A stretch of 64,000 bases of DNA from Paralvinella palmiformis (taxonomy: Eukaryota; Annelida; Polychaeta; Terebellida; Alvinellidae), in contig JAODUP010000471.1 in assembly GCA_025642065.1 (NCBI GenBank), positions 581,001 through 645,000 of the forward strand, given 5' to 3'. A program made the translations under genes and the position numbers. This document shows positions 55,553 through 64,000 of this stretch, in pieces (position 1 is the stretch's first letter; each line of letters begins with the position of its first letter). Below the pieces are notes generated by a model that did not search any database, was not told the origin of the DNA, and saw only the letters and a program-made list of their open reading frames with translations.

Positions 55553-56414
55553 GTGTGTGTGCGCGCGCGCGCGCGCGTGTGTGTGCGTGTGTGCGTGCGT
55601 GTGTGGCATCAGGTCAGTCTATAAATAAAACAATGTATTACTTGGGATCCATGTTTAGAGAGTATCCTGGGTGAGTGGGTGAATAATTTGTTTAGTCGAG
55701 GCAGATGTTGTTATAATTGTGGCTGAGGGCGAAGGAGAATTCCTAGGGAAACTGGGATGTTTTGATTTGATCCGAACCTTGACCTAGACATTACGGGAGC
55801 GCTAGTTTGTAAACAGGTTCGTGGAAATAAAGCACAAAGCTCGTGACCTGTGTAATGGCTTCAAACAATGACACGGGAATAATATGAACTGACCTAATAA
55901 ATAAACATAACGCAACCGGAAGTAGCTAGCAGGCAGTCGCAGACATGGGGTCAATTCCATTTTGTCAATTCCAATTGCACTCAATTCCACTTGGTTAATT
56001 CCAATTCCACATCAAATTTATCAATTCTAATTCAATTACAACTCAAAATTTATTAATTCCAATTCCGTTATTTTCAGACTCTTTTTTTACCTAATACTTT
56101 TTACCATGTGTAGGTACTCCGAGTACCTACTTGGAATACCTACTCCGAGAAGTTTATATTCCAAGTAGGATTGTCATGGAAGAAATCTTTCTGAATTAAA
56201 ATATTACATGGTAAATTAATTTGTGGATTTAATTTCTTGGCCCCTTCTAAACACTGAACGGAGGTAAATTTCTAAATAGCAATATCTCTATATAACTTAC
56301 AAGCATGCTATGTGGTGGTGTCACAGTGTTGTGGTTGTGGTTTCCAGACCATTGTAATTGGTAAATGCGCACATGGTGTACCACAGTCAGTGTGCATATC
56401 TCATATATATATAA

Positions 56415-56464
<50 letters not shown>

Positions 56465-59400
56465 GGAACCAAAGTTTGGATCATTTTTGGTTCCAGTATA
56501 TTGGTAACACCACACGTAAGTGTTAACGTTGTAAAAATGGTAAATTAATTTGTGGATTTAATTTTTTTGTAGGAAACCTCAATTCCATTTCCAATTCAAA
56601 ATTTATCAATTCCAATTCCAGTTTTTTAAATAATCAATTCCAATTGGAATTGGAATTGACCATCAATTCAAATTCCAATTGGAATTGATTATTGAATTGA
56701 ATTGACTGGGCGGTCGATAAATATAAACATTGATCAAGAGAGAGAGAAACTCCATCAATATCTGTGGTTTGGTGGCATGATGTATTCTTGTAATCGTAGC
56801 TCTCTGTCAATCCCTACAACCTTGAACCACTCGCGAAAAGGTCACAAACAGTGTCATTTGTGAAGAATTAGCTGCAGTAAGTTGAGACGTGGACCCAAAG
56901 CAGGCACCCGTGCCACCGACACCCGGCCCCTGGCCACAACAACAGTTAGATTGGTGTACTTTTTAACCCTATCTGCGGCCTATTAAGGCATAAATGAAGG
57001 TCATGGCAATATAATGTTCAGTTATTATGTTATTTTGTGACATTATTTTGTTTATATCAGTTGAGTCTTGTTTTTTGGTGAACGAATGCATACTCCATCC
57101 ACTGACAGATCCATTTGCACAATTGTAAGCGGTACAATAGACTTATACAATATAAAACACGCAACACAAGTTCAACAAGGCCACAGCGAGTGTTTGGCGT
57201 CTATGTTTGTCAAAGATGACGTCACATTCCGAAGTTTTCCGAAGATTATCGATTAAAGCTGTGGCATATTTGTCTATGTGAGATGCTAGCAAAGCAAATT
57301 TTAAATCCATTGTAACTTTATTTCTAGAAAATATTTCTTTGATTTTAATATATAACACTGACATTTTGACTAATTTGGAAAACCCTTTCCTGTGACCTTT
57401 AAAGACTCCCTGACCACGTAATACACTCTAGCAGTGACCACCCTCGGGGTATTTCGGCTCCATCTTTCCGTACTGCTCCCCTTAAAGTGGTGGGGGAGCA
57501 GGTATGAACAACTACTCAATAAACGGGAAAACCCTTCAATGTGAAACACGTCGCTAATCCCGTATAAATATACTGTGAATAAAAACCGCATTAAATTGCA
57601 CATGTATAACAAAGATATTTTAGATAGATCGTTCATAACGCTCGTCCAAGCAGCGTCCCCAATACAGTAATAAGTATTTCTTTATATGGCACTTTATACT
57701 TAAAATCTGGAAAAGGTTGACGAAAATACCAAATGTTTGTACAGTTTAAGCAACGTCGACTTCCCCAATCTGTATTATATATTCTCATTTCAGTTGGTAA
57801 AGTTTGGCGCCGGCATAGCGACATGTTTCGCCTTGGGTATTTTATTCATCGTTTTAATGCCCGTCGTTGGATTTTGCTTCTGTTGTTGTCGAACGTGTGG
57901 TAAATGTGGCGGGAAACTGACGTCAAGGCCTTCGGATGAGAACTCTTCCTGTTGGTGTCGATTACACGCTATGATGCTGTTGGTTGTCAGCCTCGTAATG
58001 ATGTGAGTAGTAATTTAGATTAGAATGTAACCCAGTTTCGTTCTAAATTAAAGAAAACGTGGTATTTATTGATGTTGTTATTATTTATTTTGGGGGTAAT
58101 GGGAAAAAATGGTTTTAAGTTTCAAAATTGTTCTACTCAGGATCGGCTGTGTTCTGTTCTTTCGTTCTGCGGGGGAGATGCGAAAAGGAGCTGAAGCGGC
58201 AATAGAAGCTTCTAAATACAACATCCGAGATATCACTACGTTTGTGAATAACATGGCTCAGGTTTGTATAGTAAAGAGGTGAACCGGGCTGTAAACTAAC
58301 AAATACGTTTTTGAGCCTGTTAGCACTTTTAGTGGTGTAATATTTGAAGAATTAAAATTTTATTTTCGGGTTGATTCGCCGTAAGAAGGTTGCAGGTCTA
58401 TGCAAATAACGGCCTTTAAAGCAGCAAGCATACATTTTGTATAATTTTCAGTTGTAATATTTTAAATAATAAGCGCCATACAAAGTCCACTGAAGTTTAA
58501 TACGTAGCCCAACGCCTTCATTTTGCTTCCTTTGTCTACACTGATCGATATTTAAGTTGAAGTAAACAAAGGAAGAAATGGCTTCATTGTTCTTTATAAC
58601 CGGGAGCTGTAAACATTGGATTCCAGAAGGGAATAGGTATGGCTTACTTAGCCGAACATTAGATGTGTGTATGTATTTGCTGGGGGGGGGGGGGTCCGTG
58701 CCTGAGTCCATGAATTCTGATCATGTGACCAATTACAGCACAGCCCGTTCACCGAGATTTAGAGATGAAGTGATACTATGCAATTGATAAGGATAAGGCG
58801 TTAAGATTAAACCTCTTAGAGCATCAACGCCACTATGATCTCTGCGACCTATCTTCATTTCAGGAGATCGACTTCCTTGTGTTAGGCGGCTATAAGTTTT
58901 CAGCTGAAGTCCTCAAGCGGGATCTGGACAGTGAGTGTAATATCATCTATACGCTAGCGAGATATGAATGAGATATGAATTATTATTATTATTGTTATTA
59001 CTATTATTGTTGTTGTTGTTGTTATTATTATTATTATTATTATTACCAATTTATGAAGCTGGTTGGAGTTTTGGGGTACCTGATGTAAGCCGAGGTTTTG
59101 TTCCGGTTCCTCTTGGAGTCACCGTTACTTGGTTGTAAGAATATTGTTTGAATGGTAACTGTTTGGAGTAGAAAGTTAATCCGATGCAGACATGTGATGG
59201 AAAGTCAAGTATTCTGGACAGATAAATTTTGGACAGCAACATGTTCAAATGTAGTAAAAGCTTTAAACACTAATCGTGTAATTTTGGCACTAAATACGAT
59301 GTCCGTTAACTGAAGCAAGACCTAGAACGATTTCAGGCTACGACTGGGTTTCACGAAGGAAGAGACAGTTCTATCATACAGACAGAAATTCTCTTGGATC

Positions 59401-61215
59401 CTATTTGCCATTCAATTAATTAGACCCGTGAAAGCGCTAACTTTTTTAAATAACATACACTAACACAAACTTCTTGTTCGTTCGTTACCTAGTAGTTTAT
59501 ATCAATATTAGTCCAATAAGATGACCTCCCACGATAATCCCCAGCGAGTGTAGTGCACACTAGCAATGGCTCGTGGAAGTTTAGGGAATAGACAATTTCC
59601 GCGAGGACTGAGCCATCTAGCGAACGTCCGTTTGCGGGTCGCGTCACACCGGGCTTACTGAAGCATATGATAAAACATTCACAGAGATCATGATATGTTT
59701 CATATATTTATAACTTGTTTATTACAGTTTCCAACCTAACCAATTTATTTTCAATAACATGGTTTTTATTCAGGCAAAAATAAACTGTGAACTTTCCCCA
59801 TACAAATAGTGTTATCTATTAGTAAAAATAATTAATGAAAACCACATTTAATGAAAACGAAACTGCTACAAGAACTTGTAGATCGATTTAGTTCTGTGAA
59901 TCCCCCAAAACGTAAATTTACAAACAATTAGTGAATTACAGTAGATGTGGACTGCGCATGCGTTGCGGATATTGTCTATTGGTGCCTATTTTTAGACCGG
60001 AAAGGGCTTTCTTACTTAATTTAATTATTCTATATGTCGTTATCAAAGCGTTCCACCATTGATCTAAATATAAAACTAGATCGAACAGTCAGTAGCGTTT
60101 GAATTGGCCGCCATGACCAAACGGGTCTGACTTCCGGCAAGGGAAATAGCAGCGTTGAAGCGGCTGTGCTTCGAGTTTTGAACTTACGAATACGGACATT
60201 TATTGTGATGTGAGCATTATAATTTTGTGTGTGCAGACAACCTGTATTATTCCTCTCCTATTATATGCAATGAAATATGTAAAAGTCGTTTTATTCAAGT
60301 CCGTAGATCTAGTTTAATTGGGATCAAACGCCAGAAATAGGCCGGGGGTTGTCGTACAGGCTAAATATAATAACAGTTAAGCTTAATTTCCCGCAAAAAA
60401 ACCCCGCTTTAACAGCTATTTTAAATGTGTTCCTTATACTTACCGATGAAAAGACATCCCGTTTGTATTACTTCCACGCACACGGCTTATGCAACCATTG
60501 ATACAACAATAATTCACCACGTTCATAAACCTGATTTTTCCAGTCTACGTTCTTATTTCCACGACCGGAAATTGGAACCTGTTTTCCATCAAATCGGCGG
60601 CCGTGTTCGGTCTAATTTTCTTTTAGGTCAATGCGTTCCACATTGGAAACTGTTAATTTAATTTAACTAGCATAGGCATAGCGTTTCAAATCTGGAGTAA
60701 GGGAAATGGGAAATCCGGCATCGTGATGTGATGTATTTTTTACGACGCATGATGAGCGGGAGGTGAAAGAATTCTTCCGCTGATATTTAGCGAACTAGTG
60801 AATCATGCGGGGAGCGCGGCGTAATTGGTAACCTTACAGAATAGTGTTTGTATCGTAAATGACGTCACTACTTTTGATGGGCATCTTTTGGGGTGGCAAT
60901 AAAAGCTTGTGATCGTTATTAAATATATTTATCGCTATTAAGATGTACATGGTTAGAACTAACAATGAGAGATATAGGACGCTGTAAGTTTACTTTGCAT
61001 ATTAGTTTCTTATTGGACAAGAATGTAACATTAATCTAATTGTTGATATTCGTTGATATTCAGATATTGACTATCTGGTTGGACTAAAATTACGGACAGA
61101 GATTGACCAAGAAACTAACATAGAGCACCACTTTCGTTCAATTGTAGAACTTGGCCAAGGTACATAGAAGTGTTATGCAATACCATTCGCTCACATATAC
61201 GTAAATATGCATACA

Positions 61216-61268
<53 letters not shown>

Positions 61269-63408
61269 AGTGTGGTGTGTGTGTGTGTGTGTGTGTGTCG
61301 TGCTTGAAATGGAATCTCGGATAAATCAAGATGTAAGAGCTGGGGTGGGGGACTCGAAACGGAAAGCTCTACATTTTAAAATAATGATCTGGCTATGTCC
61401 GAATGTCCCCAAGAATCCGTTTTGGGTCTAACTGATGTTTAGGAATAACTGCCAATAACAACCCAGACACACATCTCAGCTCATCATCTCACCTCTCACG
61501 TCATTTCGGAAGCATCCGGTTGAAGAAATTACATTACAGAAAAGTGTTGTGACATCTCACTTTATTTTCTAAAGACGTGCCTTCGATCCTGGAGAGGGAG
61601 AAGGTCATCAATGACAGCACGGTCGAGCTACAAGAGATGGGCAATGACCTTCAAACTAATCTTGATGTAATACGTCAACAATTCGAAGACGTGTATAACT
61701 CGTCCGGCTGTGGTCTGAAGTGCCAGCAATTAATCAATGCTACTTCAGCCAATATCAGCATGGAGGTTGATTTTAGCCAGGTAAATATGATAATATAGAA
61801 CTTTGTATAGAACTTTGTGATTTGGTAGAGTGAGTGAGTGAGTGAGTGAGTGAGTGAGTGAGTGAGTGAGATTCTAACCAACTTAAATTTCTTAGTGCGG
61901 TATAGTCCTAACTCTGACATGAAGGTTTATGTATGTTTTTGTCCATATTCGTTTAGATTTATGTATGTTTAGAGTTATCCATGGTTGAGTTTATGTATAT
62001 TTAGACTTATGTACGTATGTATATATGTTTAGGTTAAGGTGTGCTTAGGTTTATGAGTGTTTATATTTATTTACGTTTATATTTATGTAGGTATAGGTTT
62101 TTATGAATGTTTGCGTCTTGTGTAACTGAGCCAGTGGCATCACATACAAATGTATCCTGGAACATATGTCTGGTGGAATAATTGTTTCATTTTCTATAAA
62201 AGGAAGCGAATAAACATCTCATCTATGCTTCCATGTTATTAGAGTTATGCAGTCTTACGTAAAATCTGTGATTTCATAAACGTTGCACCTAATTCCAGAT
62301 CCCCGACTTGACAAAAGTCATGGAGTTGTTGAAGATGGTGGAAAAGGCGAATCTGAGCTACTTAGTAGTCAAGGTAGAGTAAACATCATTTATTAAGATC
62401 ATAGTTTGGAATCTGGCTGTCCTTAGTGCAATGACGTAGGAAGACGGTGACCTTCGTGTAAAGCAGCTAGAGAGATTGAGAATTCGTTTTCTGGGATATA
62501 GAAATCTTCTTGGTACAGTTATTTTTTATTGGTTTAGCCAAACTGTATGTTCCATCTTATCGCCTGACACGCCTAGAAGCATGTGCCATTGTGGCACCAG
62601 TTTCCAGATACCAGTTAATAGCCGGGACTTAAATAAATAACCGCACGCGTTTAGTGGACAAGAGCGTGGGACTTTTTTACTCAACGGCGTGTTGTGCGTG
62701 GGGTTGGAGTTTCGAATCCCGACCGCGGCACTATAGTAGGAGCAGTTCTTCATCCAACTGCATAACTGGAATGGTTATGGGAATGAATGATACTGAGGGA
62801 CCGATCGTAGTTGAAGATTGGTTGAGGGGATTGTTGTCTTAAACAAGTGACCGTCTTAAGAAATTGGTTACAGGTATGGTTGTATTAAGGGAATAACTGT
62901 ATTGTAAAATTGAATTGTGGAGTTGACTGTTTTAAAGGGAATGGTTCTAGTATGGAATTGTTTGCGAGGTGTGTCTGTCTTAAATGACTAAAGATGGTTT
63001 TATTAAGGGCATAGTCGTGTCATATAGGTTTAGGCTGCTTTACGGATGAACAGTGATGACAATTATCCCTCGTCAATATTACGCTCTACCTATGCCCATA
63101 TCAAAGTAGAACCAGTGACAATGTCAGACTGGACGCAGCACATCTTATAAGTTGATGCTTCATAAACATATCTCATCCATTCGCAGGACAAGAAAGATTT
63201 CATGGAGATACCTGAACGTATAAAGAATCAAACAAAGGATCAAATCAACGGTAAGATATTTACGACGGGCTCCGGTCATGTATTTATACTGCGAGCCGGA
63301 AACTGCCACTGCTGAGCTGCAAAAGGCTACCGTATCTTATGTGGTATTTACGCGTCTTATTCCACACTTGCAGATGAAAAAGAAGTTCCAACTGACGTGA
63401 ATAACTCT
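52730..63408 (+). CDS. Prominin (CD133-like) pentaspan membrane protein, N-terminal ten exons
   Basis: Prominins are cholesterol-binding glycoproteins of microvilli and other plasma-membrane protrusions. The exons are 52730-53009, 55227-55282, 57794-58002, 58141-58261, 58864-58930, 61064-61159, 61575-61780, 62299-62373, 63187-63250 and 63374-63408. All ten join in phase at GT-AG sites to give 403 residues. They encode a signal peptide (ending SPVLGYVDP), an extracellular N-terminus, TM1 (about 115-138, CFALGILFIVLMPVVGF), the family's Cys-rich turn CCCRTCGKCGG, TM2 (about 170-190, MMLLVVSLVMMIGCVLFF) and the start of the first large extracellular loop. That loop is predicted helical, with Asn glycosylation motifs (NDS, NSS, NATS, NLS, NQT). 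The remaining loop and TM3-TM5 lie beyond 64000. The Met at 52730 is chosen because the signal peptide starts there. Confidence 0.9.
53126..53313 (+). mobile_element. tRNA-derived SINE, family A, copy 7 (prominin intron 1)
   Basis: Diverged but full-length: a CTCCGTGACTTAACTCGTAG head, TTTCAAATCCCGG in the B-box region, then CATTACCTTTGG and TTAGCCTACC, ending AAAACAGCAATAT. Confidence 0.8.
53321..53377. repeat. (AC)n(AT)n microsatellite
   Basis: It follows shortly after the SINE tail in prominin intron 1. Confidence 0.95.
53665..54880. mobile_element. Dispersed repeat B, long copy (prominin intron 1)
   Basis: About 1.2 kb whose two ends match those of the 0.4-kb repeat at 42340-42745. No clear terminal inverted repeat, target duplication or transposase is visible. 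The interior has GC-richer sequence and short frames without recognisable domains. Confidence 0.65.
55227..55282 (+). CDS. Prominin exon 2, 56-bp microexon
   Basis: The acceptor TATATTTGCAG and donor GTACGT enclose 56 bases that take the single base from exon 1 and end in phase 0. They encode DLMSELMKSRLDISGEIMT, bridging the N-terminus to TM1. In vertebrate prominins this position also holds a helical segment before TM1. Confidence 0.82.
55521..55604. repeat. AT / GT / GC alternating purine-pyrimidine tract
   Basis: AT units, then GT, then (GC)n, then GT again make about 80 bp of alternating purine-pyrimidine. Confidence 0.9.
55950..56712. mobile_element. AATTCC-rich inverted repeat element (prominin intron 2)
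   Basis: Many CAATTCCAATT words on the left (55950-56060) face many GGAATTGGAATTGA words on the right (56580-56705). The outer ends read GGTCAATTCCA and TGAATTGACTGGG. An internal direct repeat, TGGTAAATTAATTTGTGG, occurs at 56209 and 56538. An AT microsatellite (56401-56460) lies inside. Confidence 0.55.
57794..58002 (+). CDS. Prominin exon 3 (TM1, Cys-rich turn, start of TM2)
   Basis: This is the most diagnostic exon: a long hydrophobic helix followed at once by FCFCCCRTCGKCGG. It enters in phase 0 and leaves in phase 2 at a GTGAGT donor. Confidence 0.92.
58141..58261 (+). CDS. Prominin exon 4 (end of TM2, start of ectodomain loop)
   Basis: It starts after TTCTACTCAG, completes TM2 (IGCVLFF), then reads helical RSAGEMRKGAEAAIEASKY and ends FVNNMAQ at a GTTTGT donor. 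Confidence 0.88.
58864..58930 (+). CDS. Prominin exon 5
   Basis: It encodes EIDFLVLGGYKFSAEVLKRD between ATTTCAG and GTGAGT. The IDFLVLGGY segment matches the family's pattern in the first loop. Confidence 0.85.
60222..60634 (-). mobile_element. Dispersed repeat C, copy 2 (prominin intron 5)
   Basis: It corresponds end to end with 47760-48163 without the adjoining protein-coding part, so it is either a solo leader or a non-autonomous copy. Orientation is given to match copy 1. Confidence 0.8.
61064..61159 (+). CDS. Prominin exon 6
   Basis: It encodes IDYLVGLKLRTEIDQETNIE and on to IVELGQ, between GATATTCAG and GTACAT, entering in phase 1 and leaving in phase 1. Confidence 0.8.
61221..61298. 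repeat. (AT)n(GT)n microsatellite
   Basis: AT block followed by GT blocks in prominin intron 6. Confidence 0.95.
61575..61780 (+). CDS. Prominin exon 7
   Basis: It encodes a helical segment with two glycosylation motifs and the Cys pair in SSGCGLKCQQLINATSA, ending DFSQ at a GTAAAT donor. The acceptor is TTTCTAAAG. Confidence 0.87.
61828..61870. repeat. (GAGT)n tetranucleotide repeat
   Basis: About ten GAGT units in prominin intron 7. Confidence 0.95.
61920..62112. repeat. Degenerate TTTATGTATG-type repeat
   Basis: A run of imperfect TTTATGTA/TGTTTAG words. Confidence 0.7.
62299..62373 (+). CDS. Prominin exon 8
   Basis: Twenty-five codons, IPDLTKVMELLKMVEKANLS and on, between AATTCCAG and GTAGAG, in phase 0 at both ends. 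Confidence 0.83.
63187..63250 (+). CDS. Prominin exon 9
   Basis: It encodes DKKDFMEIPERIKNQTKDQ, matching the IPxR(V/I)xxQT motif in the first loop of known prominins. The donor is GTAAGA. Confidence 0.87.
63374..63408 (+). CDS. Prominin exon 10 (short, tentative)
   Basis: It follows ACACTTGCAG, completes the split codon from exon 9 and encodes DEKEVPTDVNNS. A GTATGA donor at 63409 precedes an in-frame stop. The short length makes this the least certain exon. Confidence 0.6.
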
Positions 63409-63670
63409 GTATGACACTGTTAGAACGCTTTATTGGGTCTAAATAATTATTGTAATTAAATTATTTTGAAGGATTTCTACGGCAATAATTATATTTATCA
63501 TTCATTGGTAGATCGTGATCCATAATTATTATAAAACTAGTATTGTCATAAACTATACTAATATTTTTACCATCAATAGTGTCACTCTTAGGTTCGAAAA
63601 TCATAGTTCTGTTGTTGTTGCGAGTTTAATAAAGAGAACATAAATGCCCATATGATCTGATTCCTCATTT

Positions 63671-63863
63671 GATGATGATGATGATTTATTTTTTATGGCC
63701 ACTTTTGTATACATGGTAGGCTATATGGGCCAAACAACCTCCAAAGGTGATGGAGCGAAGTCAAAGATGAACACCCTTCAGATATGCCCACGCCGAGATT
63801 CGAACTCGGGTGGTAGTGATATGTGGTCCAACGCGCTACCAACTAGACGACGGAAGCCGCCCT
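63671..63863 (-). mobile_element. tRNA-derived SINE, family A, copy 8, intact target duplication
   Basis: Near-consensus A and B boxes (GAGTTCGAATC on the minus strand). A perfect 13-bp direct repeat, TGATTCCTCATTT, flanks it at 63658-63670 and 63864-63876. Confidence 0.92.
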
Positions 63864-64000
63864 TGATTCCTCATTTAAAATGTCTATTACATGTTTGGCT
63901 CATTATCAGAATTTTATTAAAGAAAAATTATGACATTTGTAAATAATAATAATTTAATAATTTTTAAGAATTATTTACTCTATATACGGAAATAAATATT

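Noticed and set aside
62650..62760. Possible tRNA gene or SINE head with a GTTTCGAATCCC B-box-like word
   Set aside because: No matching A box at the right spacing, no cloverleaf and no match to either SINE family in the window.
1..64000. CRISPR array or bacterial-type operons
   Set aside because: The repeats are microsatellites, minisatellites and transposons, genes have spliceosomal introns, and no cas-like gene or spacer pattern is present.

Overview
This is an AT-rich, repeat-dense stretch of an animal nuclear genome. Genes are split by long introns with GT-AG junctions, tRNA-derived SINEs are numerous, and microsatellites, LINE, DIRS-like, hAT-like and other DNA-transposon relics are everywhere. 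The repeat types and protein families suggest a lophotrochozoan, most likely a mollusc. That placement is an inference from family resemblance and has not been tested by a search.

Three host genes are supported. (1) A peptidase family S28 gene (lysosomal Pro-X carboxypeptidase / DPP2 type) lies on the minus strand. Its signal-peptide exon is at 26008-26173 and its second coding exon at 13619-13755; the two join in phase across a 12.3-kb intron full of repeats. I did not find its later exons, which carry the catalytic residues. (2) An ELAV/Hu-type RNA-binding protein with three RRMs is encoded by one uninterrupted reading frame on the plus strand, 38746-39888, with an unusual Gly/Arg-rich hinge. 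(3) The N-terminal part of a prominin (CD133-like) pentaspan membrane protein lies on the plus strand. Ten exons from 52730 to 63408, including a 56-bp microexon, join in phase to give 403 residues, and the gene runs off the right edge. An unidentified 132-codon frame (26317-26715, minus) sits just upstream of the S28 gene.

Most of the rest is mobile DNA. From left to right: an inverted SINE pair (0.9-1.3 kb), a GT-rich minisatellite (2.7-3.5 kb), a pogo/Tigger-like MITE (5.7-6.3 kb), a decayed DIRS-like element with RT and tyrosine recombinase remains (6.8-8.5 kb), and a 63-bp minisatellite open in several frames on both strands (9.76-11.09 kb). Inside the S28 intron are more SINEs, a decayed LINE (18.7-20.3 kb), a 1.9-kb inverted-repeat element with 9-bp direct repeats (20.6-22.5 kb) and an importin-like/LINE chimera (23.95-24.69 kb). 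Beyond the S28 gene are a 4.25-kb inverted-repeat element containing a near-identical 1.69-kb tandem duplication (26.9-31.2 kb), a hAT-like element with both ends (31.4-34.3 kb) and a second hAT fragment (36.2 kb). Between ELAV and prominin are a P-like foldback with THAP-like starts at both ends (42.8-43.6 kb), a 37-bp minisatellite and a decayed transposon-like gene of unclear class (44.6-47.8 kb). The leader of that gene recurs inside a prominin intron.

Several insertions keep perfect target-site duplications (SINEs at 17.65 and 63.67 kb, 70-bp retroposed tails at 7.68 and 25.71 kb), so retroposition has been recent. I found no CRISPR array, operon, rRNA or functional tRNA gene.
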